NCBI RefSeq assembly: GCF_000429945.1 | Contig: NZ_AUCV01000046.1 | Coordinates: 1 to 51,598 of the forward strand | DNA length: 51,598 nt | From: Desulfogranum japonicum DSM 18378 | GTDB taxonomy: Bacteria; Desulfobacterota; Desulfobulbia; Desulfobulbales; Desulfobulbaceae | Reading direction: 5' to 3' | Shown here: piece by piece, positions 1 through 7,723 of the stretch | How positions within the stretch are numbered: position 1 is the first letter of the stretch | How the letters are laid out: each line of letters starts with the position of its first letter | The notes under the pieces: generated by a model | What the model saw: only the letters and a program-made list of their open reading frames with translations | The model's database searches: none | What the model was told of the DNA's origin: nothing | Translations under genes and position numbers: made by a program

Positions 1-111
1 AGTACAGTGCACGTGAGAAAAAGTAGCCGCCCGGATGCATCCCAACAGGAAATTTTGTCAGCTCTTGGAGTGCAAAATCTACCAGGTAAGCAGGTGAAGA
101 CAACAATATGA
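1..111 (+). CDS. C-terminal end of a probable transposase (partial)
   Basis: An open frame enters from the left edge and stops at the TGA at 109-111, giving 36 residues. The tail RPDASQQEILSALGV followed by a short basic end resembles the C-termini of IS1634/IS4-like transposases, but too little is present for a firm assignment. The 150 bases downstream hold no gene, which suits an insertion-sequence right end. The function is inferred only. Confidence 0.35.
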   Translation, partial: STVHVRKSSRPDASQQEILSALGVQNLPGKQVKTTI

Positions 112-266
112 ATAAAAAGTAACTGCTCACAGAATAAGAAAAAAAGTAGTGCCATAACGGCACATGCTGAACCGGTAAATATCTGTATTTACGATAAATT
201 GTGATCCAGCGTCACGAACTTGGGTTAGCTTTCGGATTTATTTTTACCTGAAATTCCCGTCGACGT

Positions 267-923
267 TCAATTAACAAACAATTTGCCGGATGCCATCTGT
301 TCACCCAGCAACCTGGCTTGCATGCAATCGTTACCGAAATGTGCCTCCTGGTACGCCTGTTTTTCCTCGCCTGGCGCATTGGCCTCATACTTGCTGTAAT
401 CGTCGTATTGTTTGGTATTATTGGCCATGATCATTTTACAGTATCCAAATTCCCGTTCAAGGGTCGTTTTTGTACGGCCCAAGGTTACATCGTAACCCAA
501 GGTCTTCATCATTTCGACGGGGATATTCATGGTATAAATGAGGCCGATCGGAATTCGTCGTGGGAAGTGGCTGTTGGCGTAATCTGCATAATTAAGATAC
601 GGAAAACAGAGCCTCTCGATAAGAGCACGGGTTGCAGCGGTTTCACTGCCGAAATAGACGGGAGTGGCAATAAGTATTGCATCGATATCGCGAACCTTTT
701 GCAGTACTGGCTGCAAATCATCCTGAACCACACAAACAATGGGACGTTCCCTGTCCAGGCGTTTACAGGAAAAACAGCTGATACAGCCGGAATACTGCAT
801 TTTGTACAAATTGAACAGTTCCACTTCTGCACCATTATCCCTTGCGCCATTTACAGCATTGTCCAGCATTGTTGCCGTGTTTCCTTTAAGGCGGGGGCTG
901 CCGTTAAATGCTAATATTTTCAT
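267..923 (-). CDS. Flavodoxin-fold NAD(P)H-dependent FMN reductase / iron-sulfur flavoprotein-like
   Basis: A 218-residue cytosolic flavoprotein of the NADPH-dependent FMN reductase family. The phosphate-binding loop for FMN is at the start (NGSPRLKGNT, residues 7-16). Cys47, Cys50 and Cys53 form a C-x2-C-x2-C cluster motif, as in archaeal and delta-proteobacterial iron-sulfur flavoproteins, so a small Fe-S cluster is possible. The loop ATPVYFGSETAATR (near residue 87) is the second flavin-contact segment. An AAGGAG sits four bases before the ATG, which fixes the start. The gene is monocistronic. The electron donor and substrate cannot be read from the sequence. Confidence 0.8.
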   Translation of the reverse strand: MKILAFNGSPRLKGNTATMLDNAVNGARDNGAEVELFNLYKMQYSGCISCFSCKRLDRERPIVCVVQDDLQPVLQKVRDIDAILIATPVYFGSETAATRALIERLCFPYLNYADYANSHFPRRIPIGLIYTMNIPVEMMKTLGYDVTLGRTKTTLEREFGYCKMIMANNTKQYDDYSKYEANAPGEEKQAYQEAHFGNDCMQARLLGEQMASGKLFVN

Positions 924-1248
924 ATAACTCCTTATAAGATATTAATACGCTTGTTTTGACGAAACAGTTTTATTATCCTTCCGCGCAAAGCCTGGCTTAC
1001 GTATGATCCAATACGCTGTGCCAGCCTGATTGCGAAAATCTCAAGTACCCTGTAACCAGTTACACATACAGGTGAGTTTTACATTTATCCGTTTCACCTA
1101 TGAGTTGTTACCTTTTTCGCTTTACTCCGACTGTCGACATACCGTTTACTTATGCTTTTGAGGCCGATGAAGCCTTGATCTCATTATTAACTGAAGGTCT
1201 TATGAGGTAGACGTTCCTCACGACAAAGACACGAAAAAGAAAAAATCA
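924..1248. other. Intergenic, no gene seen
   Basis: A divergent spacer between the flavoprotein and the potassium channel. It must hold both promoters, but no convincing -35/-10 pair, operator or hairpin stands out. No reading frame resembles a protein. Confidence 0.5.
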
Positions 1249-2328
1249 TTGCTTACTCAAAATACATCGAAAAAAGACAAAGAAAAAATAGTTGGTGTAC
1301 TTTTTACAATCATGAAAAATAACCTGTATCGTCTGCTTAGAATTGTTCAGCGGGAAAATATCGCACAACTTGTATTGTTTATTATTTTCATGGTGTTTGT
1401 CGGCAGCCTGGCTATTACTTGGGCGGAACCTGATATTTCCTTTGTAAACGGCGTCTGGTGGTCGATTGTAACATTGACCACAGTTGGGTATGGCGACATT
1501 TCTCCAACCACTGTCGGAGGAAGGGTTGTCGCAGCTTTTATGATGTTTTTTGGTATAGGAATATTGGGTATGTTCAGCGCTGCCCTGGCAACAATCATGA
1601 TAAGTAACAGATTAAAGGAGAATAAAGGAATGGCTGCAACCAGCCTTGAGAACCATGTAATTATCTGCGAGTGGAACCATAGAAGCCATTCTGTTTTAAA
1701 AGAGTTACGAAACGGTGTAAAGCGATGTGAAACCCCTGTGGTGCTGATTGCTGATATTGCGGAAAAGCCGATGGATGATCCAGATCTCGTATTTATAAAC
1801 GGTTCTGCCAACGAAGAAACTTTTGGCAAAGCCAACCTGAAACAGGCTTCCACGGTTGTAATTTTGGGAGATGATAACCTAGACCCCACCGCAAGGGATG
1901 CCAAGGTGGTGTTGACCACTCTCACAGTGGAGACCATTAATCCTGATGTCTATACCATTGTTGAGATAATAGATAAAGCCAACAAGCAGCATTGTCTTAG
2001 AGCCAATGCCGATGAGATTATCATTGGAAGTGAGCTCAGCAGCCATCTATTGGCTACTGCCACCATGGACCATGGAATGTCTTCCATTGTTTCCGAGCTG
2101 GTCAGTTCGCGCTACGGTAACGATCTGTATTCCGTTCCTTTACCTGAAAACTACGTTGGTACACCATTTCTTGAACTTATGGTAACGGTAAAGGAGAAGT
2201 ACCAGGCGACTGCCATCGGCATTCAAAAAGGCAGGGAAGGGGATTTAATGGCCAATCCGGATCATGAATACCTTATCGAGGAAGCAGATCGATTGGTGGT
2301 TATAGCCAGGAAGCGGTTCACGTTTTAA
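1249..2328 (+). CDS. MthK-like potassium channel with RCK (TrkA-N/TrkA-C) domain
   Basis: An inner-membrane K+ channel subunit of 359 residues. Two transmembrane helices (about 40-58 and 92-118) flank a pore loop whose selectivity filter TVGYGD lies at 78-83. From residue 135 a cytosolic RCK domain starts with HVIICEWN; the usual glycine-rich GxGxxG is replaced by the CEWN type, as in MthK-class channels that gate on divalent cations rather than bind NAD. A TrkA-C-like segment occupies about 270-359. The listed start is TTG; Met22 (base 1312) is an alternative and would lose only a non-conserved leader. It is a single gene with no partner. Confidence 0.88.
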   Translation: MLTQNTSKKDKEKIVGVLFTIMKNNLYRLLRIVQRENIAQLVLFIIFMVFVGSLAITWAEPDISFVNGVWWSIVTLTTVGYGDISPTTVGGRVVAAFMMFFGIGILGMFSAALATIMISNRLKENKGMAATSLENHVIICEWNHRSHSVLKELRNGVKRCETPVVLIADIAEKPMDDPDLVFINGSANEETFGKANLKQASTVVILGDDNLDPTARDAKVVLTTLTVETINPDVYTIVEIIDKANKQHCLRANADEIIIGSELSSHLLATATMDHGMSSIVSELVSSRYGNDLYSVPLPENYVGTPFLELMVTVKEKYQATAIGIQKGREGDLMANPDHEYLIEEADRLVVIARKRFTF

Positions 2329-2370
2329 GGCTGACGACGGTATATTTTTCTTTTCAAGGAGAGTTTTTTC

Positions 2371-2508
2371 TTGTTTCAACCTGGCCTTGATGATGAAATG
2401 TATCCCTTCACCCTGCACGAATCTTCAGATAAAAAAGAAATGTTGCAGCACAAAGGCTTCCCAGATCGTGGGAAGGTTTGTCTTGACTTATTATGGCCAA
2501 CTTTGTAG
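2371..2508 (+). CDS. Possible 45-residue small protein, unrecognised
   Basis: In the 311-base gap after the channel gene, a TTG codon ten bases after a strong AAGGAGAG opens a 45-codon frame ending in TAG. The peptide starts MFQPGLDDEM, is acidic then basic, and matches no family I know. The Shine-Dalgarno sequence is the only argument for it, and it may be fortuitous. The rest of the gap shows nothing else. Confidence 0.25.
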   Translation: MFQPGLDDEMYPFTLHESSDKKEMLQHKGFPDRGKVCLDLLWPTL

Positions 2509-2639
2509 TTGATATCTGTTTTTCCGTTTTTATGGTTAATTAGTTGTTTTATGGGTTTGTATGTCCCTTGATGCAAACATATTGCCGGATGGACTGGAGG
2601 GTCTTGCCGGTCCCTTTTTTATGTTTTGGAGATCCCTGA

Positions 2640-3527
2640 ATGAAGCAGATTAGTGTGTTGCTGTGTTTTCTTTTTTTTATGTTTGCTGCAGGTACTGCAC
2701 AATCCGGTGAAACACAGCCCCAAGAAGGAACAATGACAGTTGAAGAATTTGTTGCCTCGCTTAATTTACAACAGGGAACAATCGTTTTGCCTGGTGATGT
2801 TGCAACCCTTACGGTTCCGGAATCTTTTTACTATCTCGGTCCGGAAGATACAGAGCGGGTGCTGGTTCAAGCCTGGGGTAATCCAGATGGTTCAGGAACG
2901 CTTGGCATGCTTTTTCCTGTTGATACCGGAGTGGTTGATGAGGGGAGCTGGGCTGTTGTGATATCGTATGAACAGGATGGCTATGTTTCAGACGAAGATG
3001 CAGACAGCATTGACTATACCGCTTTGATGCAGGACATGAAAAAGGCGGTTGCAGAGGCAAACAAGCAACGTACTGAGCAGGGATATGAAGCTGTAACGTT
3101 GGTAGGATGGGCTGCAGAACCATTCTATGATAAAACAGAACACAAATTGTATTGGGCAAAGGAGCTAGCCTTTGGTGATGATGAAAACCATACCCTGAAT
3201 TATAATATAAGGGTATTGGGACGCAAGGGAGTGATGGTGCTCAATGCTGTGGCTGGGATAGCACAGCTTGATAATGTTTCCCAGGAAATGCCTTCAATCA
3301 TGTCTTTTACCGAATTTAATCCCGGATATCGATACGATGAATTTAACCCAACTACAGATAAAAAGGCTGCCTATGGTCTTGCCGCTCTTGTAGCCGGTGG
3401 GGTTGCTGCCAAGGCAGGTCTGTTTGGGAAACTTTTCGCGGTGTTAATTGCTTTGAAGAAGGCTATTATTCCCATTATTGTAGGTGGTGGAGCAATGGTG
3501 GCCCGTCTTTTTAAGAAAAAAGGGTAA
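2640..3527 (+). CDS. DUF2167 membrane-anchored protein
   Basis: A 295-residue exported protein of unknown role in the DUF2167 family. A signal peptide covers residues 1-22 and ends AAGTAQSGE. The conserved domain covers about 35-235 (for example the GWAAEPFYD and LYWAKEL segments). The C-terminus is glycine/alanine-rich and hydrophobic (about 243-288) and ends RLFKKKG, so it is probably membrane-anchored with a basic tail. The gene is followed after 33 bases by a site-2 protease-like gene, suggesting the pair is co-transcribed and works together at the membrane. No catalytic motif is visible. Confidence 0.8.
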   Translation: MKQISVLLCFLFFMFAAGTAQSGETQPQEGTMTVEEFVASLNLQQGTIVLPGDVATLTVPESFYYLGPEDTERVLVQAWGNPDGSGTLGMLFPVDTGVVDEGSWAVVISYEQDGYVSDEDADSIDYTALMQDMKKAVAEANKQRTEQGYEAVTLVGWAAEPFYDKTEHKLYWAKELAFGDDENHTLNYNIRVLGRKGVMVLNAVAGIAQLDNVSQEMPSIMSFTEFNPGYRYDEFNPTTDKKAAYGLAALVAGGVAAKAGLFGKLFAVLIALKKAIIPIIVGGGAMVARLFKKKG

Positions 3528-3560
3528 CATTCAACAGTAGAATATTCAGGGAAGTTTACA

Positions 3561-4385
3561 ATGACTATGCAGGAGAATACACCGGAGTCAACTCCTGAAG
3601 TGCAAAATCAGTCCAGCGATGGTGGAGGTGGCAAGCGCTCGGGCCTTATTACTGGTCTGCTTGCCATCGGAGTATTGTTGTTTAAGTTTGTCAAACCATT
3701 GCTTGTAGGCATCAAATTTCTTAAATTTGGGGCCCTGTTTAAAACCGGGGCAACAATGATTGTATGCATGTGGGCCTATGCAAATCTCTGGGGATGGCAG
3801 TTCGCTGTTGCCTTTGTGTTGCTCATTTTTTTCCATGAAATGGGGCATGTATATGCTTTAAAGCAATATGGAATCAGGTCCACTGTCCCGTTTTTTATTC
3901 CATTTGTAGGGGCATTTGTTGCCTTGAAAGAAATGCCTAAAAATGCAGAAATAGAGGCATGGGTGGGGATAGCCGGTCCCCTGGTAGGGACTGGAGCTGC
4001 CACCCTCTGCTGGTCTTATGGTTTGTATACAGGCCAGCGTTTCTGGTTTGCTGTGGCTTATAGCGGATTCTTCATTAATCTTCTTAATTTACTGCCCGTT
4101 CGTCCGTTGGATGGAGGGAGGACTGTTGCGGCTATTTCTCCTAAATTGTGGATTCTGGGAGTAATCGGTCTGGTACTTCTTCTTTTTCGGTCTTTTAATC
4201 CAATTTTACTGGTAATTCTTTTTTTCGGCTTGCAAAGCCTGTATCAGTTGTGGAAAAAGCGGCATGAAGACAGCAATGTATATTATGCGGTCCCTCTCAA
4301 AGCCAAGATTCAATTAAGTTGCTGTTATTTCGGTTTATTGCTTTTTCTCGCATACGGAATGTCACAGACCCAGGTACATGTGTAA
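3561..4385 (+). CDS. Site-2 protease family (M50) membrane metalloprotease
   Basis: A polytopic inner-membrane zinc protease of 274 residues. HEMGH at 92-96 supplies the zinc-binding histidines and catalytic Glu93. The third ligand motif LLPVRPLDGGR (177-187, Asp184) lies in a later helix, as in S2P/RseP families. Unlike RseP there is no PDZ domain, so it belongs to the compact group. The N-terminus is a Ser/Gly/Gln-rich soluble stretch of about 28 residues. Met3 (base 3567) is an alternative start, since no strong ribosome site decides. It probably processes a membrane protein, possibly linked to the preceding DUF2167 gene; this is inference. Confidence 0.85.
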   Translation: MTMQENTPESTPEVQNQSSDGGGGKRSGLITGLLAIGVLLFKFVKPLLVGIKFLKFGALFKTGATMIVCMWAYANLWGWQFAVAFVLLIFFHEMGHVYALKQYGIRSTVPFFIPFVGAFVALKEMPKNAEIEAWVGIAGPLVGTGAATLCWSYGLYTGQRFWFAVAYSGFFINLLNLLPVRPLDGGRTVAAISPKLWILGVIGLVLLLFRSFNPILLVILFFGLQSLYQLWKKRHEDSNVYYAVPLKAKIQLSCCYFGLLLFLAYGMSQTQVHV

Positions 4386-4438
4386 AAGGGGCCTTCTCTG
4401 TTTGTTCATACATGGCAGGACCTTGCTGAGGCCCTTTG

Positions 4439-5551
4439 TTACAGCGTGGCTATAACAGAGCTCATTGTATCTATTACACTCTTCCACGTATACCTGTCCT
4501 TTACTCTGTCATATCCGGCTTCACCCAACGCCTTGAGAGTGGCGGGACTCTTCAGCAGGTCAGTAATGGTGTCGGCAAGTTGCCTGCCATCTTCCAGGCC
4601 AACCAGGTACCCGGTTGTGCCGTGATTAATTATTTCCGGCATGGCGCACGTTCGTGTGCCGATACATGGTATTTTGTGAGCCATGGCTTCAAGGAACACT
4701 ATTCCAAACGGTTCGTACAGTGAAGGCATAACAAATAGATTGGCCCATTTGTACAATTCCAGGAGTTGGTTCATTCCATATTCAGAATTTTTGTCAATAG
4801 CAGGGATATATTCCACTCCATCGGGAAGCCTATCCATTTTTTTGGCGGTAACGATTTTCAGTCGGGCACCGGGGATTTCTTGTTTCACTTGTTTGAAGGC
4901 ATCCAGCAGGCATGGTCCGCCCTTACGATGAAAATTCATGCCGATGAATAAAATATTGGGGCTCGAGTAATTTTTTTCTTTTGTAACAATGGGTTCTGGT
5001 AAATTTATGCCTGCTCCAACAACTTCCAGCCTGGAATAGGGGACGTCGAAATCGTTATGGAAAGAGGAGGCAAGCCAGTTGCTGAAACAAAAGATTTTGC
5101 TGACCCTTGAGTAGACTTTCTTTTCATAGGCAAATGCTCTCCGCAGACAGGATTTCGGTACTTTAGGTAAAGGGTGGGGGCTGTTCAACAGGGCTGCTAA
5201 ATTACCATCGTGGTAAGAAACGACGTCTTGGGTTCCAAATGTGGTAAGGTCGCACCAGCTGCCAAGCTGCAACAAGATGTCATAGGCCTTATTTTTAGTG
5301 AGTACGTGTCGCCGCGCTCCCATTTTCAGCAGATGGTACCGCAGGGGAGAGAGATTATACTTAAATTTCCAGGTGGAGACACGCGGGTGGAAGCTCACCA
5401 GCTTTGCGAGCAGGGTAAGGTTGGTTCTGGCGCAGTAGACGCCTGCGAAATTGTTTCTTTTTTTAAATTCATTAAAAAAAAAGTAACTGGAACCAGACCA
5501 GGAGTGCAGATTATACGGATCTGCGTCTGTTACTGCCATGATTTTTTTCAT
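4439..5551 (-). CDS. GT4-family glycosyltransferase
   Basis: A cytosolic or membrane-associated retaining glycosyltransferase of 370 residues with a GT-B fold. The C-terminal domain holds FIGMNFHRKGG (202-212, nucleotide-sugar phosphate contact) and the EX7E motif EPFGIVFLE (Glu280 and Glu288). The signature HGTTGYLV follows at 310-317. The N-terminal acceptor domain starts AVTDADPYNLHSWSG. It likely adds a hexose to a cell-surface glycan, but donor and acceptor cannot be read. It stands alone, convergent with the protease gene. Confidence 0.85.
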   Translation of the reverse strand: MKKIMAVTDADPYNLHSWSGSSYFFFNEFKKRNNFAGVYCARTNLTLLAKLVSFHPRVSTWKFKYNLSPLRYHLLKMGARRHVLTKNKAYDILLQLGSWCDLTTFGTQDVVSYHDGNLAALLNSPHPLPKVPKSCLRRAFAYEKKVYSRVSKIFCFSNWLASSFHNDFDVPYSRLEVVGAGINLPEPIVTKEKNYSSPNILFIGMNFHRKGGPCLLDAFKQVKQEIPGARLKIVTAKKMDRLPDGVEYIPAIDKNSEYGMNQLLELYKWANLFVMPSLYEPFGIVFLEAMAHKIPCIGTRTCAMPEIINHGTTGYLVGLEDGRQLADTITDLLKSPATLKALGEAGYDRVKDRYTWKSVIDTMSSVIATL

Positions 5552-5857
5552 GGGAATGCGTCAAGGGGATGAATGTATTTGGCTCAATGCTGTGTGTAAT
5601 GTTCAACCCTTTGATAATAGTGTGAAATATCCAGGATGTCACTGTTTTATTCAACTTTACTGTCTATTGACGATTTACAGCAGCGGGTTCCGGTCATTGA
5701 CCATGCAATCGCAGATCTGCCTGACAAAAAGTTGTGATCGGCCTGATGACCGCAAAAAATCTAATAAGACTCAGCTCCATCTTGGTCTCAATATACATCA
5801 GGGCATCCCCAAATTTTCATTGGTCATGGGGATGGTTTTAGAGCTGTTGCATCACCT
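5552..5857. other. Intergenic, nothing recognised
   Basis: About 300 bases between two leftward genes. I see no frame with family resemblance, no U-tract hairpin and no repeat. Confidence 0.4.
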
Positions 5858-7630
5858 TTATTCCATTTCAACAAAGCCCCAGTACGGGTAATCCAACCGG
5901 TAAGACCCGATCTTTCCAGGGCTCTGTTCACGGCTGGCAACCAGCCAGAGGTTATTGACCCTGGTGGATGGGTCGGCATCGTCGAACGGATCCCAGTCAG
6001 GCAGCAGTACCATGGCGTTATCAGCGGAATAGGCGATGTCTCCCGACCCCTTGAACGAGCCAAGGCTTGGCTGTCGGTCAAACTGACCGCTTTCTCCCCT
6101 GGCCAGTTCAGAGATCACCAGAAATGACGTTTGATATTCGTCACGAATGGCTTCCAGTTGCCGAAGCCAGCCGTCAATACCGGAGCGCATGTTGGTGATA
6201 TCCTGAAACGGCAGCTTATGCAGACTGTCTATGACCACGCAGACAAATTCACTGTTGGTTTCATGCCGGAGAAAATCAATGTGCCGGCGCATCAGGTCAG
6301 GGGTGAGCTTGCGGTCGTTCACCACTCGCAGGTATGGCAGCAGTTTCTGCAGCTGTTGCTGTGATTGTTCCAGAATCTGGTTCTGTTCCTGGGTGCGCTG
6401 ACGGGACTGGATAATATCCGTTGACAGTTTGCTGAGGCGTGACAGGGTGCGCAGGTAAATCTTTCGGCGACCGTTCTCAAAATCATAGTAGATGACAGGT
6501 ACTTTATTCAAGGCCATCTGGGAAGCGATCTGGATATGAAAACAGGATTTCCCAGCCTTTGGGGTCCCACCCATGATGTTAATGCCCCTGATACATCCCA
6601 GAGCGCGATCCATCTGTGGAAAACCGGATTTCAGTTTATTAAAACCCCCTTCCTGTTCCATGGTGAGGGATGTCAGAAAATGATGATATTCCCTGTTGGG
6701 AGAATAAAAAGGGCTGAAAGCCTTGGATTTTTGTATGGAGTTAAACAACGTCTGCTGCAGTTGTTCTTTGCTGCAGTGTGATGCCAGAGTAAACAGGGAT
6801 TCATCTTTTTTAGTCTCCGTACTCCACTGAATAAGGCGCACTTTGAAGCCGATTTTGGTAGCAAAACTTCTCGCTGCAGCCTCTGATTCCTTATTGTTGT
6901 CAACCCAAAGAAATATCGTGCGCAGGTATCTGCATCTCTCCCATGGGATAAAATCGAGATCAGCAGCAGTTGGCACGGCAATGCCCGGCAAACCAAATTG
7001 TTTCAGAATCAACAGGTTTCTTTCTCCTTCCACAATGATGAGACTGCCGTTTTCACAATGATCAATGTCGAGACTGTTGAATATGCGCATTCCCTGGTTG
7101 GAAAAGGTCTCATTCCCGTACCAGAATGTATCTGTTGGTTTGTCGGGATGGATGCAGCGCCCACTGTAATAGTTACCATCGGTTTGCAGATAGGGATAGA
7201 CCAGGTATCTGCCATTATACCCTATACGCAGAAGACGAAGCACATCCCGGCTGATATGGGCATCAATGAACTGGCGTTCCTGTTCCTCTGTGAGTTTATC
7301 CATGAATTGGATGATGTCCTGATTAATATTTTTTATAGGAAAATCAGATAACAGGCCACCATATTCACGATCTGGGTCATACCCGGGAACCGTGTTAAGA
7401 TCAATCTTCATCAGCCGCCCAAAATGGAGGGCAAATCCCCCTGGTACGCAGTTGGAGGAGCAACGGAAATAGCCGTGGAAAAAACTTTCCGGGTTTAAAT
7501 GAACTACCAGGGTGCCTTGTGGTGATGTCTTCTGTTGGGCACAGAAGGGGCAGGGCGACTGCATGGCTGTTTTGTTCAGGACAGCCTCCGGCAGTAGGGA
7601 CTGGTAGAAACGGCTGATTACGTCCGACAT
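5858..7630 (-). CDS. Toprim primase fused to RecA/DnaB-type helicase domain
   Basis: A 590-residue primase-helicase-like protein in the T7 gp4/Twinkle arrangement. The N-terminus has a zinc-ribbon-like CPFC (27-30) paired with CSSNC (57-61). A Toprim-like core follows, with VEGERN (200-205) and VDNNKE (243-248). A RecA-type ATPase has Walker A GGTPKAGKS (354-362) and Walker B-like VCVVIDSLH (near 460). A central stretch with NSEF and late GDIAYSADN is typical of DnaB-like motor domains. It is not the housekeeping DnaG or DnaB. It is divergent from a HerA/DUF853-like ATPase 93 bases away, so the two may form a DNA-processing or defence pair. Phage origin is possible but no phage genes surround it. 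Confidence 0.75.
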   Translation of the reverse strand: MSDVISRFYQSLLPEAVLNKTAMQSPCPFCAQQKTSPQGTLVVHLNPESFFHGYFRCSSNCVPGGFALHFGRLMKIDLNTVPGYDPDREYGGLLSDFPIKNINQDIIQFMDKLTEEQERQFIDAHISRDVLRLLRIGYNGRYLVYPYLQTDGNYYSGRCIHPDKPTDTFWYGNETFSNQGMRIFNSLDIDHCENGSLIIVEGERNLLILKQFGLPGIAVPTAADLDFIPWERCRYLRTIFLWVDNNKESEAAARSFATKIGFKVRLIQWSTETKKDESLFTLASHCSKEQLQQTLFNSIQKSKAFSPFYSPNREYHHFLTSLTMEQEGGFNKLKSGFPQMDRALGCIRGINIMGGTPKAGKSCFHIQIASQMALNKVPVIYYDFENGRRKIYLRTLSRLSKLSTDIIQSRQRTQEQNQILEQSQQQLQKLLPYLRVVNDRKLTPDLMRRHIDFLRHETNSEFVCVVIDSLHKLPFQDITNMRSGIDGWLRQLEAIRDEYQTSFLVISELARGESGQFDRQPSLGSFKGSGDIAYSADNAMVLLPDWDPFDDADPSTRVNNLWLVASREQSPGKIGSYRLDYPYWGFVEME

Positions 7631-7723
7631 GGTTGCACCTCATTGTAAAAATTGGTTATCATAGTGTATTCAATCAAAAAGAGCAGGGCTGATCAATGAA
7701 ATATCGTTCCTGCGGAGGAAGAT

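Noticed and set aside
318-914. Long + strand frame of 198 codons opposite the flavoprotein
   Set aside because: It is antisense to a gene with clear flavodoxin motifs and has no family resemblance of its own.
2376-2576. 66-codon minus frame in the gap before the DUF2167 gene
   Set aside because: No ribosome site and no similarity; the + frame with a strong AAGGAGAG is the better of two weak options.
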